Shown in pieces: positions 1-6,840 of a DNA stretch of 64,000 nucleotides. This DNA comes from JAFGUB01 sp050305515 (GTDB lineage: Bacteria > Campylobacterota > Campylobacteria > Campylobacterales > Sulfurimonadaceae). Each line of letters begins with the position of its first letter. The stretch's first letter is position 1. Where the stretch lies: assembly GCA_050305515.1 (NCBI GenBank), contig JBNLFL010000013.1, positions 1-64,000 of the forward strand, given 5' to 3'. The notes under the pieces are model-generated. The model was not told where the DNA came from. It did no database searches and worked only from the letters and a program-made list of their open reading frames with translations. Both the position numbers and the translations under genes were made by a program.

Positions 1-465
1 TTTGACGGGCGCACCTACAAGGGCCCAGTGGTGGATCAGTACCGGAATGTCTACAAGGAGGTTTTGGTAAGCGAGAACATCGACAACATTCAGGAGCTGT
101 TCGTTTTTTCTCCGCATGGAGAGTTTCTTGGTGTAGCGTTCGATGAAGCCACAAAACCTATGATTGCCGAAGAGTTCCACGACGCTGTTCGAACTTTCAA
201 CAGAGAGATGCGCGCCGCAAGAAAGGTGCTTCATGATTCTCAGCTCTCGGTGCATGCACGGGCCAACGTGTTCGAAGAGCTGGCAGCGGCACAGGCCGCA
301 CAAAAACGGATGCTGCGGCAGCAGGAGCCGCGCGCAAAGAACTTCGATCTCTCCGAAAAGCTCGACCGACACCGCAGCGCCAATGTGGCAAAGGTAGCGG
401 CAAAGAAAACGGAAGAGAAAGCTATGAGCTACGCACAGAAGCTCAAGGAACTGAAACACGCATGA
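1..465 (+). CDS. Mu-type transposase A, C-terminal part (partial at window edge)
   Basis: The reading frame is open from base 1, so the protein starts outside the window; the in-frame GTG at 28 is not a convincing start. The visible part begins with a small beta-rich domain (pattern VxVFSPHGEFLGVAF) typical of the C-terminal domain of MuA-family DDE transposases, followed by a basic helical tail (many K/R, A) like the MuB- and ClpX-contacting end of MuA. A MuB-like ATPase gene directly downstream supports the call. The role is cut-and-join transposition and replication of the phage genome. The DDE catalytic core is not in the window, so activity cannot be judged. Confidence 0.8.
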   Translation, partial: FDGRTYKGPVVDQYRNVYKEVLVSENIDNIQELFVFSPHGEFLGVAFDEATKPMIAEEFHDAVRTFNREMRAARKVLHDSQLSVHARANVFEELAAAQAAQKRMLRQQEPRAKNFDLSEKLDRHRSANVAKVAAKKTEEKAMSYAQKLKELKHA

Positions 466-474
466 TTCGTTTAC

Positions 475-496
475 GGGTTGCCCGGTGGGGCCACCC
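475..496 (+). other. Intercistronic stem-loop between transposase and MuB-like gene
   Basis: GGGT-t-GCC and GGC-c-ACCC can pair around a small loop. The stem lies in the 72-bp gap after the transposase gene and is followed by an A/T-rich stretch (TCTATTTAAAGGGGG) that includes the ribosome-binding site of the next gene. It resembles the GC hairpins in the two duplicated leaders at 4382 and 4764. Attenuation or mRNA processing is inferred, not shown. Confidence 0.4.
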
Positions 497-537
497 AATA
501 AGCGAAAGCTTAAAAGTCTATTTAAAGGGGGTTTAAT

Positions 538-1440
538 GTGGATTTAACGGACATTGAAAAAATGCCAATTGGCGACGCTATAACGGCGTTTTGCGAGAAA
601 ACCGGGCAGAGTCAGAATGTGATTGCCAAGGCTGTCGGGATGAGCTCAGCACTACTGAGTCAGGTAAAAAGTGGTGTCTACAAAGGCGATCTGGACAAAG
701 CCGTAGACACTCTGAGAAGCTACTTCGAAAAAGAGCTTTCTAATCATAGCCAAAAAAAAGGCGTGCGCGCAAAAGACGTGTTCATCATGTTTGACCACGT
801 TGAAGAGGTGATGATTGACATTGAAGACGCTGTAGAAGACGAGCAGATGCTGCTCATACGTGGCAAGTCCGGCAGCGGGAAAACAACACTTCTGGAATAC
901 GCAAAGAAGCAGTATCGAAACGCCGTGATTGTCACAGGGGTTAGGAATGTGACGGAGAAAAACTTTCTGGCAGAGCTGCTGCGCGCACTCGGTGGCACGC
1001 CGAAGGGTTCCACGGACGCAATCTATTCCGACATCAGAGAGATCCTGCTTGATAAGAACAAAATCATTTTGATTGACGAGGCCAACCACCTCAACTATGC
1101 CACACTTGAGCGCCTCCGGGCGCTGTGGGATGCCACGCGTCGCGCGTTCATTTTGGCGGGGACGCCGGATGGGATCAGCGAAATATTGATAGGGCATCGG
1201 CAAATTGAGTCACGCGTGCTAAATACTGAAACACACTATCTTCAGGAGCAAGATATCGAAGAAATGGTCGGTGAGTTTGGCTTTACATGTAAGGCCGAAT
1301 ACGTCACAGAGCTCTTCGTAGCGTTTGGGGGTATGACCCGAAAGACGGCGTGGGCTCTGGAGAAATGGGGCAAGCTGATTGCCCGCGGTGCCCCTGAAAA
1401 CATGGATACGCTGGATATGGCGATTCAAAAAATGATGTGA
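538..1440 (+). CDS. MuB-like AAA+ target-DNA activator
   Basis: A 300-residue protein. An N-terminal helix-turn-helix (about residues 16-50, phage-repressor-like) is followed by a P-loop ATPase with Walker A GKSGSGKTT at 109-117 and Walker B ILIDEA ending at 182. This is the layout of MuB, which binds target DNA, delivers it to the transposase and gives target immunity. The start is GTG 538, with AAAGGGGG seven bases upstream; the overlapping ATG at 536 is out of frame. It lies just after the transposase gene, as in Mu. It contains one TTACATGTAA palindrome (1283-1292), read as Thr-Cys. Confidence 0.85.
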   Translation: MDLTDIEKMPIGDAITAFCEKTGQSQNVIAKAVGMSSALLSQVKSGVYKGDLDKAVDTLRSYFEKELSNHSQKKGVRAKDVFIMFDHVEEVMIDIEDAVEDEQMLLIRGKSGSGKTTLLEYAKKQYRNAVIVTGVRNVTEKNFLAELLRALGGTPKGSTDAIYSDIREILLDKNKIILIDEANHLNYATLERLRALWDATRRAFILAGTPDGISEILIGHRQIESRVLNTETHYLQEQDIEEMVGEFGFTCKAEYVTELFVAFGGMTRKTAWALEKWGKLIARGAPENMDTLDMAIQKMM

Positions 1441-1450
1441 GGAGATGCAT

Positions 1451-1723
1451 ATGAAAACAATAGTGATGGAGACCGAAGAACTTCTTGATACTGAGCTGGT
1501 TTTTGCGGGTGCAGAGGTGACTGTAACAGGCTTCGTGACCGAAATACACTTTGAAAAAAAAGCACCAGTACGTGTGTTTGAAGGGGGATGTATAGAAGAC
1601 GAGATATCTGGGCTCATTGGGGTCGCTGATCCCAGCATGAAGGGATTAGTCATTGTTTCATATCCCGGTTCCCCTCTTGATTTTGAAAAAAAATATCGCA
1701 TCACTATTGAGGAGATGGGCTGA
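1451..1723 (+). CDS. Small early phage protein, unknown
   Basis: A 90-residue protein of alternating hydrophobic and polar stretches, probably beta-rich (VTVTGFVTEI, GLVIVSYPG). ATG 1451 is preferred over ATG 1445 because AGGAG then sits six bases upstream. It follows the MuB-like gene after 10 bases and its TGA overlaps the ATG of the next small gene, so it is part of the early operon. I do not recognise a family. Confidence 0.6.
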   Translation: MKTIVMETEELLDTELVFAGAEVTVTGFVTEIHFEKKAPVRVFEGGCIEDEISGLIGVADPSMKGLVIVSYPGSPLDFEKKYRITIEEMG

Positions 1724-1833
1724 TGCTACACGCAATCGACGTGCTCTCAGGCATGGCCCTCGGATGGCTTGCCTGCGAGATCTACTACTACAGAACAAGA
1801 GGAGGACGCAAACCATGGAAAACGCGGCATTGA
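1723..1833 (+). CDS. Very small early protein, 36 aa
   Basis: ATG 1723 overlaps the preceding stop (TGATG). The 36-residue product has a short hydrophobic segment (VLSGMALGWLACEIYYY) followed by a basic tail (RTRGGRKPWKTRH), like a small membrane-associated peptide. It overlaps the next gene by 19 bases. The main support is translational coupling and the fit into a gap that otherwise holds nothing. Confidence 0.4.
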   Translation: MLHAIDVLSGMALGWLACEIYYYRTRGGRKPWKTRH

Positions 1834-1964
1834 TTATCAGTACGATAGACACAGCGGTGGTCTACATGAGTATAGCCTGCGGTGCGGTGATGGGTGCCAC
1901 AATGATGTGGTTCACAATGGATTTGAAAAGACAGTTTGAGGAGGATGGAAAATGCCAAGGGTGA
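1815..1964 (+). CDS. Small single-span membrane protein, 49 aa
   Basis: ATG 1815 has a strong ribosome site (AGAGGAGG) upstream. The longer open frame that begins at 1653 is a shadow of the previous genes. The 49-residue product is mostly one hydrophobic helix (ALIISTIDTAVVYMSIACG and on) with a charged C-terminus (DLKRQFEEDGK). It overlaps the next gene by 13 bases. Function unknown; small membrane proteins are common in Mu-like early regions. Confidence 0.5.
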   Translation: MENAALIISTIDTAVVYMSIACGAVMGATMMWFTMDLKRQFEEDGKCQG

Positions 1965-2110
1965 CATACAAAACGTGGTTTGAAAAGCTGAAGGAGATCG
2001 CAGATGCAAACGGCATTGAGGTCGAGAGTGACAACTGGTGGCATGATGACTACCATGCCGGGATGACGCCGGAGGAGGCGTTTGAAGAGGAATACGGGTG
2101 GAAGCTATGA
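1952..2110 (+). CDS. Small acidic early protein, 52 aa
   Basis: ATG 1952 follows GAGGAGGATGG in the end of the preceding gene. The product is acidic and rich in aromatic residues (YKTWFEKLKEIA, DNWWHDDYHAGM, EEEYGW). Its TGA overlaps the ATG of the next gene (ATGA), so the two are translationally coupled. The pattern of a short helical region and then a D/E/W-rich part is seen in small phage proteins of unknown role; no family is recognised. Confidence 0.55.
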   Translation: MPRVTYKTWFEKLKEIADANGIEVESDNWWHDDYHAGMTPEEAFEEEYGWKL

Positions 2111-2343
2111 TGAACGAAGAATACAAGAAGTTTCGTGATGCGGAACACTTAGAAGATGACCCGGTATGCGGAAACTGTGTCTCCTATGTATGGGCAGATG
2201 ACGGAGACCGTCACTATGGAAGCTGCCTACACCAGCAGAGAAAGGACAACGATACGTCATCGAGATATTTCGTGAAGGGAGGCCTTCACGCTCTGACTGG
2301 ATCTCGTCTGTGCCCTGATTTTAGATGGCCCCCCACAGAGTAG
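2107..2343 (+). CDS. Cysteine-containing small early protein
   Basis: A 78-residue protein starting at ATG 2107, which overlaps the upstream stop; the in-frame GTG at 2098 has no better ribosome site. It contains CGNC, a further Cys in GSCLHQ and another in LCPDF, spaced as in small zinc-ribbon or Fe-S-like folds. Metal binding is inferred from the Cys pattern only. It is the last gene before a stem-loop at 2339-2356 that probably marks the end of this mini-operon. Confidence 0.55.
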   Translation: MMNEEYKKFRDAEHLEDDPVCGNCVSYVWADDGDRHYGSCLHQQRKDNDTSSRYFVKGGLHALTGSRLCPDFRWPPTE

Positions 2344-2356
2344 CCCTCGGGCTACT
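2339..2356 (+). terminator. Stem-loop after the small-gene cluster
   Basis: AGTAGCCC and GGGCTACT form a perfect 8-bp inverted repeat with a 2-base centre, spanning the stop codon of the preceding gene. No T-tract follows directly, so it may be a processing or attenuation structure and not a full terminator. Confidence 0.4.
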
Positions 2357-2404
2357 CAATGGAGCGCTACATGTCGCCCAAAATCAACAAAAAAAAGGAA
2401 ACAC

Positions 2405-3088
2405 ATGCCAACAGTAGATGACCGTGGTCGCTGGCGCGACAAGCTCGGCGACTATATACCGGTAGGGATGATCACCGTCGATAAGCAGCTCGAAGATGAG
2501 ACTGTAGAACGACTTGTGAGCCTTGCAAAAAACATGCGGGCCGGACTTGAGAAGTTCAAAATCAGAGCCTATGCGGAATGCTATGACTTCATCGATCTTC
2601 TTCGCCAAGAGTACGATATGGACCGGATGAGCCAAAGCAAGCAGGGTTCTGTCACGCTGAAAAACTTCGACGGGACAAAAGAGGTTCAAATTCAGGTAGT
2701 CAAACTCATTCAGTTCGACTCAAAGCTGATGCTCGCAAAAGAGAAAGTAAACGAGTATCTCACGGAAAAAACAGAGCACGCCGATGAAGAGATTCAGGCT
2801 CTCATTCTGCGCGCATTCAATGTGAAGGACGGCCGCGTCGATGCGAAAGAAATTTTCAAGCTGAAGGGTTACCCAATCAAGCACCCAAAGTGGCAGGAAG
2901 CTATGGCGATGATCGATGAAGCAACGGAGATCGCAGGATCGAAGAGCTATATTCGTTTCCGAGAGCGCGAAGAGGGCATGCTCACCGGGCGCTTTGAAAA
3001 CATTGCGCTGGATTTTGCAAGCCTTGCCGTGAGTGAAAAACAAATTGAATTTGCACGGAACCCGGAGGAAGTGGAAGATGATTCGTGA
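2405..3088 (+). CDS. DUF3164 family phage protein
   Basis: A 227-residue protein with the DUF3164 layout found beside transposition genes in Mu-like phages: an N-terminal DxxGRWxDKLGDYIPxGMI segment, a helical middle (LVSLAKNMRAGLEKFK), then a conserved part around YEMDRMSQSKQG-like and KGYPIKHPKWQEAMAMIDEA. The role is unproven; in other phages this family travels with host-modulation and replication genes. The ribosome site AAAAAAAAGGAAAC precedes ATG 2405. It overlaps the next gene by 11 bases. Confidence 0.8.
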   Translation: MPTVDDRGRWRDKLGDYIPVGMITVDKQLEDETVERLVSLAKNMRAGLEKFKIRAYAECYDFIDLLRQEYDMDRMSQSKQGSVTLKNFDGTKEVQIQVVKLIQFDSKLMLAKEKVNEYLTEKTEHADEEIQALILRAFNVKDGRVDAKEIFKLKGYPIKHPKWQEAMAMIDEATEIAGSKSYIRFREREEGMLTGRFENIALDFASLAVSEKQIEFARNPEEVEDDS

Positions 3089-3641
3089 ATACACCGAAGC
3101 CGAGGCTTCCGAGGAGCTCGGTATCACGGTAGAAGACCTGATAGTGCTGCGAAAAAAAGTCGGCATCCCGGTGTTCGGGAAGCTGAGTGAAATGAACATA
3201 TCTGCAATTCGCAGCTACATGTCTGTTGTGGAAGGAGCGAAAAGCGATTCAGGCGCGGTTCGCACCTGCGTTGCATGCAATGTGTCTCAACCTCTGTCGA
3301 ATTTTTCACGACGTGGGCGGGGTGCATCGCACACATGCGAGGCATGCGAAGCCGAAGAAATGGCCGCGAAGGGCTATCAGCAGTCGTGCTCACCGCTCGG
3401 CGGCGACCAAATGGGAGGTGACTGTGAAACGACGAAGAATGAAGCGCATAGCGAAGACGCGGCAGCGGAGACGGAGATAGACGACGATGCGCCATGCATC
3501 AGCCGCCGCAAGGCAAAAGAACTGGTGCACGAAGCCTATGCCCTTGGTGCTGAACACGGGAAGCGCATTGCGGTGAATGACCGCGTGAGTCTTTTTGAGC
3601 TGCTGGAGGTGGCGGCATGCCATCAGCAAATTTCATCATGA
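3078..3641 (+). CDS. Phage protein with HTH-like N-terminus and CxxC/CxxC zinc motif
   Basis: A 187-residue protein. ATG 3078 is preferred over the upstream in-frame ATG 3033 because GGAGGAAG precedes it and because it overlaps the previous stop in operon fashion. Residues 1-50 look like a MerR/excisionase-type helix-turn-helix (YTEAEASEELGITVEDLIVL). Cys64-x2-Cys67 and Cys87-x2-Cys90 flank an aromatic/basic loop, as in small zinc fingers of HNH-like or regulatory phage proteins. An acidic linker leads to a C-terminal helical part. DNA binding is inferred. Confidence 0.6.
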   Translation: MIREYTEAEASEELGITVEDLIVLRKKVGIPVFGKLSEMNISAIRSYMSVVEGAKSDSGAVRTCVACNVSQPLSNFSRRGRGASHTCEACEAEEMAAKGYQQSCSPLGGDQMGGDCETTKNEAHSEDAAAETEIDDDAPCISRRKAKELVHEAYALGAEHGKRIAVNDRVSLFELLEVAACHQQISS

Positions 3642-4177
3642 CCGCCACGGGCGGCCGATTCTATTTTCACGATATGGCAGCGAATGATATCAATATCGAA
3701 GATATCGCCACGTCACTTTCAAACATTTGTCGCTTTGGCGGTCACTGCGGACAATTCTACAGCGTGGCACAGCATTCGGTGCTGGTCTCGCATCTGGTGC
3801 CAGAAGAACACGCACTTGCTGCGCTACTGCATGATGCCACCGAAGCCTATGTCGGTGATATGGTACGGCCACTCAAACGACAGATATCTCACTATCGAGA
3901 AATTGAGCAGATCGTCGGCCGACTGATAGAGCACGAGTTCGGTGTAGACCTGCACCATCACGAAGTCAAGACTGCTGACAACAAAGCCCTGTATGCTGAA
4001 GCAATGCACTTTTTTGGAAGCGTTGAAGATTGGGGATTGAATGGGTTTGAATATCACTGCCCAATCATCCGACTTGATCCGATTCAAGCGAGAATACTGT
4101 TTATGGCACGTTTTGATGAGCTGTCTCGTAAGCTTGCTCATGCGTATGATGTTGAGCCGCTTGGGTACGACGTGTAA
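3617..4177 (+). CDS. HD-domain phosphohydrolase, YfbR-like
   Basis: A 186-residue protein with HD-domain metal ligands: QHSVLVSHL (first His), ALLHDATEA (His-Asp) and a later Asp in the helical part (KTADNKALYAEA). This is the phage branch of the HD/5'-deoxynucleotidase superfamily (YfbR type), which removes phosphate from dNMPs. In a phage it may adjust nucleotide pools. It overlaps the previous gene by 25 bases and so belongs to the early operon. Substrate is not deducible from sequence. Confidence 0.8.
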   Translation: MPSANFIMTATGGRFYFHDMAANDINIEDIATSLSNICRFGGHCGQFYSVAQHSVLVSHLVPEEHALAALLHDATEAYVGDMVRPLKRQISHYREIEQIVGRLIEHEFGVDLHHHEVKTADNKALYAEAMHFFGSVEDWGLNGFEYHCPIIRLDPIQARILFMARFDELSRKLAHAYDVEPLGYDV

Positions 4178-4187
4178 AGGAACATTC

Positions 4188-4376
4188 GTGATAACACTAA
4201 CGAGTGAACAAGATATGTCTAGTCAGATATTCGTCAATGAAAAGATGGTCTCTTCGATTGTACCTATGCGATCGAACACGTGTGTGGTAGTCATGGAAAA
4301 TGGCAACAGGTATACAGTATTGGAGTCTGCGGGACAGGTCAACGCAATGATTGAAAAAGAGCTCCGCAATCAATAG
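4188..4376 (+). CDS. Small early protein, 62 aa, unknown
   Basis: The likely start is GTG 4188, with AAAGGA seven to ten bases upstream and just after the HD gene. The long frame beginning at 4041 is a shadow. The product has a short beta-rich core (SSIVPMRSNTCVVVMENGNRY) reminiscent of KTSC-like small phage proteins, with a helical C-terminus. No firm family. It ends just before the first of two duplicated leaders. Confidence 0.5.
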   Translation: MITLTSEQDMSSQIFVNEKMVSSIVPMRSNTCVVVMENGNRYTVLESAGQVNAMIEKELRNQ

Positions 4377-4381
4377 CATTA

Positions 4382-4455
4382 ACAGGCCGCCCACTAGGGC
4401 GACCGATTGAGTCTATTTGAAAAAACTCTCATTTGATATTGAAAAAAAAGGAAGC
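4382..4455 (+). repeat. Duplicated early leader, copy 1
   Basis: About 74 bases, nearly the same as 4764-4839. Each copy has a GC hairpin (CGCCC...GGGCG), the string GACCGATTGAGTCT, an A-run, an ACTCTCATTT box and an A-rich ribosome site ending in GGAAG just before a start codon. The second half (4425-4447) differs at 2 of 23 positions from a sequence at the right end of the prophage (27908-27930). Confidence 0.75.
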
Positions 4456-4458
4456 AAT

Positions 4459-4764
4459 ATGTCTAGGTCCAAGATATTCGAATATGGGGACATTGTTTTT
4501 TTGGAGGAAGATGGCATTGTGAAAAAAGCAGAGTTTTGTGAGCATTGGGAATACAACAGTGCCTATGTCAAGATCAGAGGAGTGTCGGTCATGGTGAGCG
4601 TGGACCGACTTTTTCCGAGCGAGGGTTCATTGCTTTCTGAGAAGATAGCAACGAAGAAAAAAGAGATTTGTCACATCGAGTCTCTGGTCCAGAGGATACC
4701 ACTGCTCGAATATGAAATTTCCGTAATCGAAAAGCGACTGCGACGGGGTGGTGACCAGATTTGA
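4459..4764 (+). CDS. Small early protein, 101 aa, unknown
   Basis: ATG 4459 is chosen over the upstream in-frame ATG 4417 because the latter lies inside the duplicated leader and AAAAAGGAAG precedes 4459. The N-terminal half looks like a small beta-barrel (FEYGDIVFLEEDGIVKKAEF, AYVKIRGVSVMVSVDRLFP), followed by a coiled-coil-like C-terminal helix (LLSEKIATKKKEICHIESL, ISVIEKRLRRG). No family is recognised. It is insulated by leader repeats on both sides. Confidence 0.55.
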   Translation: MSRSKIFEYGDIVFLEEDGIVKKAEFCEHWEYNSAYVKIRGVSVMVSVDRLFPSEGSLLSEKIATKKKEICHIESLVQRIPLLEYEISVIEKRLRRGGDQI

Positions 4765-4839
4765 CAGGCCGCCCACCGGGGCGACCGATTGAGTCTGTTT
4801 AAAAAAAACACTCTCATTTCATTTTGAAAAAAAAGGAAG
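4764..4839 (+). repeat. Duplicated early leader, copy 2
   Basis: Second copy of the element at 4382-4455. It starts at the last base of the previous stop codon and runs into the ribosome site of the gene at 4845. The GC hairpin and GACCGATTGAGTCT string are conserved; the A-run is a little longer. The ACTCTCATTTC box is at 4810. Confidence 0.75.
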
Positions 4840-4844
4840 TATGT

Positions 4845-5210
4845 ATGCCATTAATAACGGATATGGAGATCAACGAGATCATCAACCATCTCAACCATGT
4901 CGCAGGAACAAGCTTTCGCGACAGCTCAAAGAAGACGCGCGGACTCATACGCGCCAGAGTGTCAGACGGGTTCACGGTAGATGATTTCAGGATGGTGCAT
5001 TGCGTCAAAGCCGCCGACTGGCTTGGCACTGATTTTGCCAAGTACCTGCGCCCGGAGACGCTCTACGGCAGCAAGTTTGAGAGCTATCTCAATCAGCCCA
5101 TGAGCGATGCACAGAAGCTGAAGATGATTATGCAGGCCACCGGCAAGAGCGCTACCGAAGTACGCGATATGATGATTCAGGGGAGGCAAAATGGAAACCT
5201 TGCGCGATGA
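4845..5210 (+). CDS. Phage replication protein, conserved C-terminal domain type
   Basis: A 121-residue protein matching the conserved C-terminal domain of phage replication initiators (Phg_2220_C type): INEIINHLNHVAGTSFR, SSKKTRGLIRARVSDGFT, DDFRMVHCVKAADW, then KYLRPETLYGSKFESYLNQ. It lacks the usual N-terminal winged-helix part. ATG 4845 is used since ATG 4841 is out of frame. It overlaps the next gene by 20 bases. The likely role is replication or recruitment of host helicase, inferred from the domain. Confidence 0.7.
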   Translation: MPLITDMEINEIINHLNHVAGTSFRDSSKKTRGLIRARVSDGFTVDDFRMVHCVKAADWLGTDFAKYLRPETLYGSKFESYLNQPMSDAQKLKMIMQATGKSATEVRDMMIQGRQNGNLAR

Positions 5211-5748
5211 GATCATCCGGGTGCTGGGTATCGATGCCGGGCTTTTTACGATGTCGCTCATAGAAGAGGCCATCGCAGAGATTGACCCCGTGCAGTATGG
5301 GGAATTCTTCAAGGCGCTGATGGGCGACGAGCATGCTTACCTCAAGCCGCTTGATCGCGTGGTGAAGGTGGCGCGCCAGTTTGTCGCGCTGCGCAAGCAC
5401 ACAGCGCTCATTGGCACCCAAAGCCTTGCCAAGCAGATGTATGACCGCTTCTATGCGATTCATACGGCTTTGAGCGACTATGCCCATGTTCACATGAAAG
5501 AGTCGTCATTGGGTGAGTTTTTTGGGAGAATCGACTACCGAGTCACCAAATTTGACGGCTTTGCTCTCAGCGCGCAGGAGTTCTATGTGCTCAAGGAGCT
5601 TGGCGGCGGGGCGTGGCTGTACCGCATGAAAGAGCAGAATAACTCCGGCGTGGTGGTCGCGCAGATCGCGCAGATCATAGAAGATGCGATCATGCAAAAG
5701 CTGCAAAAACAGATTGGAAAAAGCGAAATAAAAAGGATAGGGACATGA
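5191..5748 (+). CDS. Phage protein of unknown function, 185 aa
   Basis: ATG 5191 follows GGGGAGGCAAA. The product is largely helical (IIRVLGIDAGLFTMSLIEEA, VVKVARQFVALRKH) with a C-terminal helix VVAQIAQIIEDAIMQKLQKQ. It is translationally coupled to the replication-domain gene upstream and followed within 3 bases by the first 63-bp repeat. I do not recognise a family; placement suggests replication or partner-loading work. Confidence 0.6.
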   Translation: METLRDEIIRVLGIDAGLFTMSLIEEAIAEIDPVQYGEFFKALMGDEHAYLKPLDRVVKVARQFVALRKHTALIGTQSLAKQMYDRFYAIHTALSDYAHVHMKESSLGEFFGRIDYRVTKFDGFALSAQEFYVLKELGGGAWLYRMKEQNNSGVVVAQIAQIIEDAIMQKLQKQIGKSEIKRIGT

Positions 5749-5750
5749 TG

Positions 5751-5813
5751 CTGCAACAGTCCTGCAACAGTCAAAGCCCTGTTTTTCCGAGTGTTGCAAC
5801 TGTATCAGTGTTG
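5751..5813 (-). repeat. 63-bp repeat, copy A (inverted relative to B)
   Basis: The reverse complement matches 6753-6815 at 62 of 63 positions and 13855-13917 at about 59-60. It contains a GTTGCAAC palindrome and two direct TGTTGCA boxes. With copy B it flanks the ATPase gene at 5828-6742 as near-perfect inverted repeats. Confidence 0.9.
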
Positions 5814-5827
5814 TAAGGGAAACAGAC

Positions 5828-6742
5828 ATGTTTGAATTTTTGAGAGATGAGTGGCTGCTCACAGAAGAGAAGCTGCACAGGAAAACGGAGTACTACATTG
5901 AGAACTTCATCCCCAAAGAGGGAATCACAATGTGGTATGCAAAATCAGGTGAGGGAAAAACATGGTTCTCTCTTGCGGTAGCGAAACATATTCTGGACCA
6001 TCACCAAAGCGTGCGGGCGCTGATATATATGGACTTTGACAATCCGCGCGCGACGCTTTCAGATCGCAATGTCGAGCTGCTGATCTCAAAATACCCCAAC
6101 TTCAAGTTTCTGCACCGATCCACGACATCCATCGGTCCGCTGGAGCTGCTGGATCAGATCGGAAAAGGCGCATTTGGCGAAAACTATCGAGATTGCGTCT
6201 TCATGTTCGACGCCGCGCGTGATTTTGCCGATGGCGACATGTACAACGATACAAAGGTCCGGGGAATGATGGATATCTGCAAAAACATCAGAGAGGCCGG
6301 GGGCACAATCATTTTCAACCATCACGCCACAAAAAACGGGAAGCAGATCGACGGTTCAGGCGAATTTGCAAAAAGTCTTGACGCGCTCTATCGGCTGCAT
6401 CAGGACTCAAAAACCGAAGACATGATCCATCTGGATCTCACTGCAGAGAAGGAACGCCTGCCTGTTCTTGACCAGCGCTTCACGGTTGAAACGAAAACGC
6501 TGGCGCTGAGGCCGATGGATGAACGTGTCGCGCGGCTTGATGGCGATGACAAGGCTTTCATTGACCAGGTGAAAGATGCGCTCTCAAAGGAGCGCTCCGG
6601 CATGGGGCAAAGCGAACTGCTCACAAAAATGGGGCTTGAGAAGAGCGACCGCCCGGCTCGCTCCAGACTTGAGGCATTCTCGGGCGTGTTTTGGAATGTG
6701 TCTCAAGGCCCGCGCAATTCAAAAATATATACGCTGATATGA
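5828..6742 (+). CDS. RepA/RecA-like P-loop ATPase of AAA_25 type
   Basis: A 304-residue protein with an N-terminal membrane-free lead, then Walker A AKSGEGKTW at about 39-47 (KTEYYIENFIPKEGITMWYA just before), an ALIYMDFDN motif, a Walker B-like CVFMFDAARDF and a NHHATKN segment typical of RepA-like replicative helicases. The C-terminal part looks like a winged helix (KERSGMGQSELLTKMGLEK). It would be a hexameric replication or plasmid-type helicase. It alone sits between inverted copies A and B of a 63-bp repeat, which suggests it arrived or moves as a unit. Confidence 0.75.
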   Translation: MFEFLRDEWLLTEEKLHRKTEYYIENFIPKEGITMWYAKSGEGKTWFSLAVAKHILDHHQSVRALIYMDFDNPRATLSDRNVELLISKYPNFKFLHRSTTSIGPLELLDQIGKGAFGENYRDCVFMFDAARDFADGDMYNDTKVRGMMDICKNIREAGGTIIFNHHATKNGKQIDGSGEFAKSLDALYRLHQDSKTEDMIHLDLTAEKERLPVLDQRFTVETKTLALRPMDERVARLDGDDKAFIDQVKDALSKERSGMGQSELLTKMGLEKSDRPARSRLEAFSGVFWNVSQGPRNSKIYTLI

Positions 6743-6752
6743 AAATATCTTC

Positions 6753-6815
6753 CAACGCTGATACAGTTGCAACACTCGGAAAAACAGGGCTTTGACTGTT
6801 GCAGGACTGTTGCAG
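6753..6815 (+). repeat. 63-bp repeat, copy B
   Basis: Starts 10 bases after the ATPase gene. It is the inverted partner of copy A (one difference). Its outer end (GGACTGTTGCAG) and the outer end of copy A (CTGCAACAGTCC) are exact complements, so the 5751-6815 unit has clean terminal inverted repeats. No clear target duplication is seen next to it. Confidence 0.9.
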
Positions 6816-6840
6816 ACCAAGGAAAAAGGAGACAAAACCA

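Noticed and set aside
2098..2106. GTG start three codons earlier for the Cys-containing small protein
   Set aside because: The ATG at 2107 overlaps the preceding stop in the coupling pattern used throughout this operon.
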